This document shows, in pieces, positions 52,691 through 60,492 of a stretch of 64,000 nucleotides of DNA. A model generated the notes under the pieces. It worked only from the letters and a program-made list of their open reading frames with translations, made no database searches and was not told where the DNA came from. Source of the stretch: Flavobacteriaceae bacterium (GTDB lineage: Bacteria; Bacteroidota; Bacteroidia; Flavobacteriales; Flavobacteriaceae); assembly GCA_021151665.1 (NCBI GenBank), contig JAGKWW010000007.1:11950-75949 (forward strand), read 5' to 3'. Both the position numbers and the translations under genes were made by a program. Each line of letters opens with the position of its first letter. Position 1 is the first letter of the stretch.

Positions 52691-52954
52691 TTATTTGTTG
52701 TTTTGTGCTACTGCCGTGCGGCCTGTATTTTTTACTTTTTCTTCTTTTTTCAGTATTTCAGGCGAAGGCTGGCTTTTTTCTTCTTTGGTAGCAGGCTGGT
52801 TAACGGCCTCCTTTTTTTCGGAATCAGGTTTTACCTCCGGCTTCTTATAATACTCCACTCTTACGATAGCCGGGTCCGGCTGTTTCGGGTAGCTCTGTGA
52901 AAAGGCCATACAGGTAGCAAACAGGGCGGTAACGGAAAGTAGCATCTTTTTCAT
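52691..52954 (-). CDS. Small exported Lys/Glu/Pro-rich protein
   Basis: An 87-residue protein with a signal peptide ending MAFSQ and a low-complexity mature part rich in Lys, Glu, Pro and Gln (PEVKPDSEKKEAVNQ). No domain is recognised. TACATTTG, a -7 element, lies at 52980-52987 on the minus strand, and GC-rich CCCGCCGGCCGGG sits just upstream of it. It is probably a monocistronic unit closed by the terminator above. Confidence 0.65.
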   Translation of the reverse strand: MKKMLLSVTALFATCMAFSQSYPKQPDPAIVRVEYYKKPEVKPDSEKKEAVNQPATKEEKSQPSPEILKKEEKVKNTGRTAVAQNNK

Positions 52955-52979
52955 AATCCTCGCATTTAAGTTGATAAGA

Positions 52980-52987
52980 CAAATGTA
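52980..52987 (-). promoter_or_regulatory. Bacteroidota -7 element (TACATTTG)
   Basis: Exact TAnnTTTG match, 26 bp before the ATG at 52954. The spacer region contains a GC-rich palindrome (CCCGCCGGCCGGG, 52991-53003) that could be an operator. Confidence 0.45.
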
Positions 52988-53060
52988 CTACCCGCCGGCC
53001 GGGAGAATTATTAAGGCATTACTAATTAACCGCCTTTTAACGGCACGTGAAAAAAGGCTT

Positions 53061-53085
53061 AAAAAAAACCACCCGTTTGGGTGGC
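53061..53085 (-). terminator. Rho-independent terminator
   Basis: CCACCC, loop GTTT, GGGTGG, with eight T on the minus strand. It ends the DUF4476 gene. Confidence 0.9.
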
Positions 53086-53091
53086 TTATTT

Positions 53092-54057
53092 TTATCGTTT
53101 TGTCTGGAGGAAGTTGTTCAGTTCTGTTTTAGAACCGTCAAAGGTAAACGCACCGCCAACCTTATAATAGTTGTTCTTGTCTACACACCTGTCATAGGCA
53201 GATTTGGCAAAGCTCACTTTGCTGTCTTCAAAACTGAAAAGCTTTATCATGGCCATTATCTGTGTAGTGTTCATGCAATTTGACGAGATGATCTGCTCTG
53301 CCGTAGAAAGCTTGGTATCTTCAAAAGATATCGCGCTTATAGATTTTTTTGCTTCTTCAAAATCCATGCTGCTCATAGGCTGCCTGCACCCGCCGTTGTA
53401 ACCGCCATTATTATGCGGTTGTGGGCGTGGTGTATTATATACGCCGCCGCCGGACGAAGAGGATGTTGTAGTGGTAGTGGTGGTTGTAGTGTAGCTCACA
53501 TCTACATCATCTACCGGAATAGTTACGTTCATGCCAACGCCACCCATGTTTACATTCATCCCAACCGTAGCGCCACCGCCGGTAGTGGTTTGTTGTACTG
53601 TTACTGTTTCGTAGACGTTGCTCACGTTTCCGGTAACAACTGTATTAGGTTGCCCATAGTGGTATACCGCAACGTTAGAAGGGCGGGGCATATTTTGCTG
53701 AACAGGGACTTCGCTAAAGAACCTTAGCGTGTACTTACCGTTGCCCTGCTTTTTGATGCGATAGGTTACATCCATAACAACGCCATCTATGTCCTGTAGC
53801 ATTAGCGCGCTCTTAGAGATGGTCGGTATATTCTTGTCTTCAAAGATAATCTTGCAATCATAATACGGGTTTGGAAGCTCCTCAACCCTTATATTAGTTT
53901 GCGGAACATCATTATAGCGCTCTCCATTGAGGATAAGCGAAAACTTTGCGCCGTCGTCTGAAAATATAGTTAAGTTAGACATCGGCTGCCACTGTGCCAG
54001 CGCATTCATGCTGAACAACGCGGCAACAAAACACATTAGTAGGGTAATTCTTTTCAT
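53092..54057 (-). CDS. DUF4476 domain exported protein with poly-Thr/Ser stretch
   Basis: A 321-residue protein with a signal peptide ending MNALAQ. The first two thirds is beta-rich (about 20-200). A run of nine Thr and then four Ser (about residues 200-215) makes a flexible linker, and the C terminus has DUF4476 (SSMDFEEAKKSISAISFEDT and SNCMNTTQIMAMIKLF). The ATG at 54057 is used, not one nine codons upstream. DUF4476 is common in Bacteroidota and of unknown role. A terminator follows. Confidence 0.85.
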   Translation of the reverse strand: MKRITLLMCFVAALFSMNALAQWQPMSNLTIFSDDGAKFSLILNGERYNDVPQTNIRVEELPNPYYDCKIIFEDKNIPTISKSALMLQDIDGVVMDVTYRIKKQGNGKYTLRFFSEVPVQQNMPRPSNVAVYHYGQPNTVVTGNVSNVYETVTVQQTTTGGGATVGMNVNMGGVGMNVTIPVDDVDVSYTTTTTTTTTSSSSGGGVYNTPRPQPHNNGGYNGGCRQPMSSMDFEEAKKSISAISFEDTKLSTAEQIISSNCMNTTQIMAMIKLFSFEDSKVSFAKSAYDRCVDKNNYYKVGGAFTFDGSKTELNNFLQTKR

Positions 54058-54406
54058 AATTGTCTGTTTAAGAGGTTGCAAAAATATTAAAGCTATTGAT
54101 ATTAAAAATAGAAATCCGAATTTTTTTGTTTAAATCATTGCTTTATTCTGAAAGTTGCTAACCAAATGGCGTGCCAAAAAAGTTAAATTAACTTAATCGG
54201 TTTGCTATATCTATGTTTGGGGTGCAAACTGCCGAGCCTAAATATTATCTTAAAAAATCCGGGAACAAGTTTGTTAAAAATATCTTAATATCAGCATGTT
54301 AAAGGCGAAATCTACTAAAGTGTTCTTAAAGTTTTTCTGATTAAATTTTGCGCTTTATCACTTGCATTAATTTTACAATCGTAATCTAAAACAATATAAA
54401 GCAACC
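54058..54406. other. Long intergenic region, promoter region for 54407 gene
   Basis: 349 bp without a gene. It is AT-rich. The TATGTTTG near 54210 (with no good TTG upstream) and TTTTG at 54346-54350, 17 bp from TAATTTTA at 54368-54375, are candidate promoter parts for the lipoprotein gene at 54407. I see no RNA gene or repeat. Confidence 0.4.
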
Positions 54407-55102
54407 ATGAAAAAAGTAAATCTTTTAGCCGGTGCCGTGATCATAGCAGCCGGTTTTGCATCTTGTAAAAGTGAAGGCGAAAAAATGGCCGAAAAGAATG
54501 TAGACCGTTATGTGGTTTATGTAGACTCTATCAACAACCTTGACGCTGCTGAAAGGGCTGCCAACTGGGCTGCTATTGATGCAGAGTACCAGGCAAGGAT
54601 GGCCGAAGCTGATGCTGCACTGGGCGAAATGGGCGACAAAGCAAAAGCTGAAGAGCGTATCAATGAGAGCAAGTCTAAGTATGAGGGTGTGAAAGCACAG
54701 GCTGAAAGCGATGCAAAAGCTAAAGCTGCTGCAGAAGCTCCGGCACCCGCAGAAGGAAGCGGCAATTCTTTGGCCGATGCTTTCTTTGGCCCGGGCAACG
54801 TTGTAGGCAACGATATGAAATTTGAGTGGGTAAACAAGGACAACATCCTTAGTGTATACCAAAAATTTGTAGACACATTTGATGCTAACAAAGATTCTTA
54901 CTCAAGGCAGGATTTCGATAAAATCAAAGCCTGGTATGAGGCTCTTGACGCACGTAAAAATACTGTAGAAAAAGAAGGCCTTTCTGCTGAAGATAACAGG
55001 AAGATTGCCGGCCTTAAAGTAAAATTTGCCCCTAAATTCAAATGGGAGCGCATGACGGCGAAAGGAAAAGAGAACGAAGCTGCAAAAGAAGCTGCTGAAT
55101 AA
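54407..55102 (+). CDS. Lipoprotein, DUF6565-like
   Basis: A 231-residue protein with a lipobox (GFASC, Cys20). The mature part is a long, Ala/Glu/Lys-rich helical stretch (about 30-115), a linker rich in Ala, Pro and Gly (APAPAEGSGN), then a C-terminal half with FVDTFDANKDSYSRQDFD and KFKWERM. I suspect the DUF6565 family, but this is not certain. It is well separated from neighbours and ends in a strong terminator, so it may be abundantly expressed. Confidence 0.75.
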   Translation: MKKVNLLAGAVIIAAGFASCKSEGEKMAEKNVDRYVVYVDSINNLDAAERAANWAAIDAEYQARMAEADAALGEMGDKAKAEERINESKSKYEGVKAQAESDAKAKAAAEAPAPAEGSGNSLADAFFGPGNVVGNDMKFEWVNKDNILSVYQKFVDTFDANKDSYSRQDFDKIKAWYEALDARKNTVEKEGLSAEDNRKIAGLKVKFAPKFKWERMTAKGKENEAAKEAAE

Positions 55103-55139
55103 GGATTTCCATCTTGATTATTATAAAGGTTTTTTAGGG

Positions 55140-55170
55140 AAACGGCTGTCTTTGGGCAGCCGTTTTTTTT
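55140..55170 (+). terminator. Rho-independent terminator
   Basis: AAACGGCTG, 8-base loop, CAGCCGTTT and a run of eight T. It ends the lipoprotein gene at 54407-55102. Confidence 0.92.
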
Positions 55171-55238
55171 AACCGGCTGTTAACGCGGCCGCTTGCCGTG
55201 GTTGGTTAACTTTATGTATAACTTTAAAAATCAATGGT

Positions 55239-55493
55239 ATGCCGGGAAGAAAAACACCGGGCCCACAGGTAAAAGACCCTGAACAGTATGAGGCCCTAAG
55301 AGACAAAGGCTACAGCAAACAGAAGTCTGCACGGATAGCCAACAGCAAAGGCGCTGAAAAACGCGGAGGTAAAGCAGGTAAGTATGAGGACAGGACCAAG
55401 GCCGACCTTTACGAAGAAGCGAAAAAGGTGGGAATTGAGGGCCGCTCTAAAATGACAAAAGCCGAACTGGCCAAAGCACTGCGCAACAATTAG
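55239..55493 (+). CDS. Small basic protein with Rho_N/SAP-like C terminus
   Basis: An 84-residue basic protein. The first part (MPGRKTPGPQVKDPEQYEAL) is Pro/Lys-rich with a repeat of KG/GK, and the C-terminal part (TKADLYEEAKKVGIEGRSKM) resembles the Rho termination factor N-terminal or SAP-like helix motif found in nucleic-acid-binding proteins. I recognise the pattern (DUF7218-like) but not a function. It overlaps the convergent gene at 55490 by 4 bp. Confidence 0.75.
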   Translation: MPGRKTPGPQVKDPEQYEALRDKGYSKQKSARIANSKGAEKRGGKAGKYEDRTKADLYEEAKKVGIEGRSKMTKAELAKALRNN

Positions 55494-56119
55494 GCTAAAA
55501 GGCCCCAGAGATTGCGGATGCCCAAAACAGTATTTAAAAGTGCGCCATCATTTTGACGGATGTAAAAGTGCTGTTTTGGCCTTCCGCTTTTAACAAACAG
55601 AAAGCCCAGGTGATAGGTGTCTGCAGAGACCGTAACGCCGGGCTCTTTTTTTATCGCCTCCCAGGCCGCTTCGGCCTGTTGGTTGGTATGTATAGCAGGA
55701 ATTATGATAATGCTGTTTTCATTTGCATTGGGCAACGCCTGTCGGTAAAGATTCAGTAAATCTTCGGTGGTATCAGCGTTAAGGTAAGCGAGGTCAAATC
55801 CGCCGGGGATGGGCGCCAATGGCGAAAAAAACCAGGGCTTTGTGTTGGCCGCATCCCCGGCCGCCCGCAATAATTCGGTAATGGGAGCGGTGTCATCGCC
55901 TAAAACAAACATTTTAGATATTTTAAATGCGGCAATGATCCGGTATAGCAAAGCAGCTCCCTCTCGTGTCATGCCTATAGGCAATGCTGTATTCTTTGGG
56001 GGCCGTGGTACATGCCTCGCGTAAATTCCTTTAGAGGCAAATGCATAAATAAACGGGGAGTGGAGGCCGTGCAAATTTGACGACTTCCACAAAAAACCGG
56101 TGTACGATAACTTGCCCAT
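55490..56119 (-). CDS. SAM-dependent methyltransferase-like protein
   Basis: A 209-residue protein. The segment KISKMFVLGDDTAPITELLRA looks like a degenerate class I SAM-binding loop, and PGGFDLAYLNADTTEDLLNLY fits the following strand and acidic residue. The end SGRPKQHFYIR is a conserved flavobacterial mark. The Gly-rich SAM motif is weak, so activity is uncertain. The N-terminal SSNLHGLHSPF is also typical of this group. It is 10 bp downstream of the ABC-F gene on the same strand. Confidence 0.65.
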   Translation of the reverse strand: MGKLSYTGFLWKSSNLHGLHSPFIYAFASKGIYARHVPRPPKNTALPIGMTREGAALLYRIIAAFKISKMFVLGDDTAPITELLRAAGDAANTKPWFFSPLAPIPGGFDLAYLNADTTEDLLNLYRQALPNANENSIIIIPAIHTNQQAEAAWEAIKKEPGVTVSADTYHLGFLFVKSGRPKQHFYIRQNDGALLNTVLGIRNLWGLLA

Positions 56120-56129
56120 TTCTTACTTA

Positions 56130-57995
56130 TTACTCTTCCATTTTTGCGCTCAGTTCAAACCAGCGTTCTGTCTTTTCATCGATCAGGGCCATGATTTTTT
56201 GTAAATCGATAGCTTTCGCTCCTATTGCGTCCGCTTCAATGGTGCCATCGCTAAACTGCTTTTCGATAGTTTCTTTTTCTTTCTCCAGGTCTTTGATTTC
56301 TTTTTCGAGCTTCTGGTATTCTTTCTGCTCGTTGAAAGTAAGCCCTGTTTTTACATTATCCTGCTTCCATGACTTTTTATCCTGTGAACTTTTCGCCTCA
56401 TCCTTTGCCGGTTCGGCACTGTCTTCATACGTACGGAAGTCGCTGTAATTCCCGGGAAAATCTTCAATAACGCCCTCGCCCCGGAAAACGAACAGGTGAT
56501 CTACAATCTTGTCCATAAAATACCTGTCGTGCGATACTACGATAAGGCAGCCTGGATAATCAAGCAAAAAGCTTTCCAGTACATTTAGCGTAATGATATC
56601 AAGGTCGTTTGTGGGCTCATCCAGTATAAGGAAGTTAGGGTTTTGTATAAGCACGGTACACAGGTAAAGCCGCTTCAATTCCCCACCACTTAGCTTCTCT
56701 ACAAAATCATACTGCTTCTTTCTGTCGAAAAGGAAACGTTCCAGTAGTTGTGCTGCCGAAATCGTCCTGCCCTTAGCCAGCGGAATATATTCGCCGAATT
56801 CTTTGATCACATCGATCACTTTCTGTTCCGGCTTAACACGGATTCCGTTTTGGGTATAGTAACCTAGCTTTATCGTTTCCCCAATCACTACCTTGCCGAT
56901 GTCGGGCTCCATCGCCTGGGTAAGTATATTCAGGAACGTAGATTTGCCGGTACCGTTCTTCCCGATAATGCCAATGCGCTCGCCACGCTTAAAGTTATAA
57001 TTAAAACCATCAAGTATGGTGCGGTCGTTAAATTTTTTCGAGACATTATGGAGCTCTACCACCTTGCTGCCCATGCGCTCCATGTTGATCTCGAGCTCTA
57101 CCTGGTGTTCTTTCCGTCGGCTGTGTGCTTTCTCCTGAATTACGTAGAAATCGTCCTGGCGCGATTTGCTTTTGGTAGTACGGGCTTTTGGCTGGCGGCG
57201 CATCCAGTCGAGTTCCTTAACGTAAAGGTTCTTCGCTTTATCGATACTTGCATTTTCGGCCGCGATACGCTCTTCTTTTTTAGTGAGGTAGTAGGAGTAA
57301 TTTCCTTTGTATTGATACAGTTTGCCATTCTCCAGCTCAATAATCTCGTTACATACACGCTCCAGGAAAAACCGGTCGTGCGTAACCATAAAGAGTGTCA
57401 TGTTCTCTTTTGCAAAATAATTCTCCAGCCACTCAATCATCTCCAGGTCCAGGTGGTTGGTAGGTTCGTCGAGTATCAGCAGGTCGGGCTTATTGATAAG
57501 GATAATGGCCAGTGCCAGGCGTTTTTTCTGCCCGCCGCTCAGGTTATTTACCTTCAGCTTCAGGTCTTCCAGCTTTAGCTTGAAAAGGATCTGCTTGTAC
57601 TGGGTTTCAAAATCCCAGGCGTTGTGAAGGTCCATTCTTTCAAAAGCCTTTTGGTAGGCTTCTTCTTCCCCCGGGTTCTCGAGCGCTTTTTCGTATTGTT
57701 CAATAACCTTCAGTATCTCGTTATCCGAAGCAAAGATGCTTTCTTCGATAGTAAGTTCCGGGTCGAGGTTCGGTTCCTGAGCCAGGAAGGCCATTTTGAT
57801 CTCTTTGCGTATCACTACCTGTCCGGAGTCGGGTGTATCATCGCCGGTAATGATCTTGAGGATACTGGTTTTACCGGTGCCGTTTTTCGCGACAAAAGCG
57901 ATCTTCTGGTCTTTGTTGATGCCGAACGAAAGGTTTTCGAAAAGAGTGCGCTCGCCAAACGATTTGGATATATTTTCTACTGAAAGGTAATTCAC
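56130..57995 (-). CDS. ABC-F family ATPase (Uup-like)
   Basis: A 621-residue protein with two ABC domains: AKNGTGKT and LILDEPTNHLD in the first, GKNGTGKS, LSGGELKRLYLC and FLILDEPTNDLD in the second. A C-terminal coiled coil (about 540-621; QKLEKEIKDLEKEKETIEKQ) marks it as Uup-like, involved in ribosome or DNA-structure control. It differs from the ABC-F at 28779-30410, which lacks this extension. Divergent from the DUF4833 gene. Confidence 0.92.
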   Translation of the reverse strand: MNYLSVENISKSFGERTLFENLSFGINKDQKIAFVAKNGTGKTSILKIITGDDTPDSGQVVIRKEIKMAFLAQEPNLDPELTIEESIFASDNEILKVIEQYEKALENPGEEEAYQKAFERMDLHNAWDFETQYKQILFKLKLEDLKLKVNNLSGGQKKRLALAIILINKPDLLILDEPTNHLDLEMIEWLENYFAKENMTLFMVTHDRFFLERVCNEIIELENGKLYQYKGNYSYYLTKKEERIAAENASIDKAKNLYVKELDWMRRQPKARTTKSKSRQDDFYVIQEKAHSRRKEHQVELEINMERMGSKVVELHNVSKKFNDRTILDGFNYNFKRGERIGIIGKNGTGKSTFLNILTQAMEPDIGKVVIGETIKLGYYTQNGIRVKPEQKVIDVIKEFGEYIPLAKGRTISAAQLLERFLFDRKKQYDFVEKLSGGELKRLYLCTVLIQNPNFLILDEPTNDLDIITLNVLESFLLDYPGCLIVVSHDRYFMDKIVDHLFVFRGEGVIEDFPGNYSDFRTYEDSAEPAKDEAKSSQDKKSWKQDNVKTGLTFNEQKEYQKLEKEIKDLEKEKETIEKQFSDGTIEADAIGAKAIDLQKIMALIDEKTERWFELSAKMEE

Positions 57996-58057
57996 TATAA
58001 TTTTTTCGTCAAAAATAAACCTAATTTCCTTTATATTTATATGCCAGACTAAAAGCT

Positions 58058-58591
58058 ATGAAAACACTTATACTATTGCTTACGCTTACCGTTTTAGTAT
58101 CCGGTAAAAAGCAGATGTCTTATCCTGTCCCGCCGGACTCTCCCGTTCGCTTGTTCTATATACAGCATAGCAGAAATACCAATACCTATGTATATGATGC
58201 CAACCTGAAAGGCAAATCGTTTGATACTGCCGAGCCGGTAAATGTATACAGGATCATGTATGCCGAGGATGGTAAAAAGGCACCTCTTACCGCGATTCAA
58301 CGGAAGCTCGCTTACGGATTATCGGCAAAAGCGCTCGGAAATAATAAATACGAATGTAATCTGGCTGCACTTCCTTCAAAAAAATTGATGCTTCGTCTTG
58401 ATAGTCACGGAAAGCCGCAAGTTACCGTTAATTGCAATGGGCAGGATATGGTGCTAACAAAGCTCTTCATAAAAAATGCCAATGATGCAAACCCGCTGAA
58501 AACCGAAGTTCAGTACATTGATTTCACAGGACGCCACCCTAAAACGGGAATAGAGATAAAAGAGCGATTTTATCCCGAAAATTCCAAATAG
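58058..58591 (+). CDS. DUF4833 domain exported protein
   Basis: A 177-residue protein matching DUF4833: VPPDSPVRLFYIQHSRNTNT, VNVYRIMYAEDGKKAPLTAI and the KLAYGLSAKAL segment are characteristic. The N terminus is a short export signal (MKTLILLLTLTVLVSG). The family has no known function. It stands alone between the divergent Uup gene and the Hsp20 gene. Confidence 0.82.
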   Translation: MKTLILLLTLTVLVSGKKQMSYPVPPDSPVRLFYIQHSRNTNTYVYDANLKGKSFDTAEPVNVYRIMYAEDGKKAPLTAIQRKLAYGLSAKALGNNKYECNLAALPSKKLMLRLDSHGKPQVTVNCNGQDMVLTKLFIKNANDANPLKTEVQYIDFTGRHPKTGIEIKERFYPENSK

Positions 58592-58648
58592 CGCCAAAAT
58601 GTCGTGTATGATGCCATTTTGACTGTAAACCGTGTTGTGGAATATTAA

Positions 58649-58679
58649 TTGACTATTGTACTGCATGAAAACAATTTTG
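58649..58679 (+). promoter_or_regulatory. Probable promoter of the Hsp20 gene
   Basis: TTG at 58649-58651, 20-bp spacer, CAATTTTG at 58672-58679, one base off TAnnTTTG. It places the start point just before the ATG at 58701. Confidence 0.5.
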
Positions 58680-58700
58680 CAATCAAAAAATAGTCATACC

Positions 58701-59129
58701 ATGAACGTAGCACGAAAAAATCAAAATGCTTTCTTTCCATCGGTGATGGACGAGCTTTTTAAAGACTGGTCAGCCCACAATTCGCAAACCCACAGGACGA
58801 TAGCGCCTGTAAACATCCGAGAAACAGAGAATGCTTATGCAGTAGAGTTGATGGCTCCGGGCCTGAAAAAAGAGGATTTTAATATTGAGCTTGACAACGA
58901 CCTGCTTACTATTTCTTCTGAAGTGAAGACTGAGAAGACAGAGCAGGAAGAGGGGAAATATACCCGTAAAGAATTCTCATACAACTCATTCAGGAGGTCG
59001 TTTACTCTACCTGAAACCGTAAATGCAGAAGATATAAATGCGGCCTACCAGGATGGTATCCTGAAAATTACACTCCCGAAAAGGGAAGAGGCTTTGCCCA
59101 AGCCTAAACGTTTGATTGATATTTTATAA
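58701..59129 (+). CDS. Small heat-shock protein (Hsp20/alpha-crystallin)
   Basis: A 142-residue protein. The alpha-crystallin domain runs from about residue 33 to 130, with RETENAYAVELMAPGLKKED and the DGILKITLPKRE end motif, followed by a short tail with PKPKRLIDIL. It holds unfolded proteins and should be co-regulated with other heat-shock genes. The ATG at 58701 is preferred to upstream in-frame codons that overlap the promoter. A terminator follows. Confidence 0.92.
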   Translation: MNVARKNQNAFFPSVMDELFKDWSAHNSQTHRTIAPVNIRETENAYAVELMAPGLKKEDFNIELDNDLLTISSEVKTEKTEQEEGKYTRKEFSYNSFRRSFTLPETVNAEDINAAYQDGILKITLPKREEALPKPKRLIDIL

Positions 59130-59159
59130 TAAATATTTAGGTTAGTTTGGTTGGTTAAG

Positions 59160-59188
59160 AAAGCGTCCTGTAAGGGGCGCTTTTTTTA
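59160..59188 (+). terminator. Rho-independent terminator of hsp20
   Basis: AAAGCGTCC pairs with GGGCGCTTT (one T-G), loop TGTAAG, then a run of seven T. Confidence 0.8.
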
Positions 59189-59202
59189 TTGCCGCAATAG
59201 GA

Positions 59203-59233
59203 TTGCTCGTTGTTGGCATTTCGGCTATCTTTG
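59203..59233 (+). promoter_or_regulatory. Promoter of the GT2 gene
   Basis: TTG at 59203-59205, 20-bp spacer, TATCTTTG at 59226-59233, both exact. The start point falls at or next to the ATG at 59238, so the transcript is leaderless. Confidence 0.75.
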
Positions 59234-59237
59234 TTTA

Positions 59238-60398
59238 ATGCAGCTTTCCGTTATCATACTTAACTATAATGTACGCTATTTTTTGCAGCAATGCCTCATC
59301 AGTGTAAAGGCGGCCATGCAGGGAATAGAGGGCGAGATCATCGTTGTAGATAATGCCTCTGCAGATGACAGCTGTGCGATGGTCAGGGAACAATTTCCCG
59401 ACGTAACGCTTATTGCGAATACAGGCAATGAAGGTTTTCCTAAAGGCAATAATATTGGCGTAGCTGCAGCCCGCGGAAAGTATATCTGTATCCTTAACCC
59501 TGATACGGTCGTGGGGGAAGACAGCTTCCGCAAACTGTTGGATTTCGCAGTAATTACTCCAAATTTCGGAATCGCAGGCCCTAAGTTGATTGATGGTGCA
59601 GGGCATTTTCTGCCTGAGAGCAAGCGCGGTGTCCCAACACCATGGGTGGCTTTCACGAAGATAGCGGGTTTATATAAGTTGTTGCCAGGCAGGATGTTCG
59701 GCAAATATTACGCACAGCACCTTTCACCACAGGATACAGGCAGGGTTGATATACTGGTTGGCGCCTTTATGTTTATGGAACGTCAGCTCTACCTCGCTGT
59801 TGGGGGCTTTGACGAAGGCTGCTTTATGTACAGTGACGACATCGACCTTTCTTATACTGTCCTGAAAAAACCGCGCGACAACTACTATTTTTCCGGTACT
59901 GCCGCGATACATTATAAAGGAGAAAGTACGGTGAAGGACGGTACTTATATGAGGCGTTTCCGCGAAGCGATGGAATTCTTTTACAAGAAACATTTTACGC
60001 CCTCTCCGGTATTTAGCTTCTTGATGCGCAGCGGTGCATTCTTCTTCGCGTTGGGTAAGAAAAACAGTAAAGCGGCTGCAATTTTACCGACAGAATATTA
60101 CCTTTTTTCGGCTAGCGACAATTTGTGCCGTAAGTTGGAAAAAAAGCTTAGTAAAAAGATCACCCGACTTGGCCAATACCGCGAAGAGATGCTGGTGCCG
60201 GTAACGGTTAAGGGAAGGCAGATTGAAGTGATCTTTGATAATGAGCTGCTCACATTTGGCGATATCATAGCAATCATGTGCCGCCACGCAGGGCAATGCT
60301 ATACCTTTAAGATACGCCCCGCCGGATGCAATTTTATCATTGGGAGCAACAGCAGCAACGACCGCGGAGAAGTTATAACTTTCAGCGAAAACGATTGA
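59238..60398 (+). CDS. Family 2 glycosyltransferase
   Basis: A 386-residue GT-A-fold enzyme. The nucleotide-sugar site begins LSVIILNYNVRYFL, followed by VVDNASADDS and the LNPDTVVG motif carrying the metal-binding Asp. The later DDIDLSYTVLK corresponds to the acceptor ED/DD site. The C-terminal third (about 270-386) is an extension with no motif I recognise. It transfers a sugar to an unknown acceptor, possibly cell-surface polysaccharide. The start at 59238 is fixed by the promoter. Confidence 0.88.
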   Translation: MQLSVIILNYNVRYFLQQCLISVKAAMQGIEGEIIVVDNASADDSCAMVREQFPDVTLIANTGNEGFPKGNNIGVAAARGKYICILNPDTVVGEDSFRKLLDFAVITPNFGIAGPKLIDGAGHFLPESKRGVPTPWVAFTKIAGLYKLLPGRMFGKYYAQHLSPQDTGRVDILVGAFMFMERQLYLAVGGFDEGCFMYSDDIDLSYTVLKKPRDNYYFSGTAAIHYKGESTVKDGTYMRRFREAMEFFYKKHFTPSPVFSFLMRSGAFFFALGKKNSKAAAILPTEYYLFSASDNLCRKLEKKLSKKITRLGQYREEMLVPVTVKGRQIEVIFDNELLTFGDIIAIMCRHAGQCYTFKIRPAGCNFIIGSNSSNDRGEVITFSEND

Positions 60399-60427
60399 TT
60401 TGCGCCGAATTATTACAATTGGGAAAG

Positions 60428-60455
60428 TTGCACGTCAAAAAAATTACTAATTTCG
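60428..60455 (+). promoter_or_regulatory. Possible promoter of the E2 gene
   Basis: TTG at 60428-60430, 17-bp spacer, TAATTTCG at 60448-60455, one base off TAnnTTTG. It lies 38 bp before the ATG at 60493. Confidence 0.4.
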
Positions 60456-60492
60456 CAAGCACAAACACTTATTTTACCTTTAGGTTAACGAT

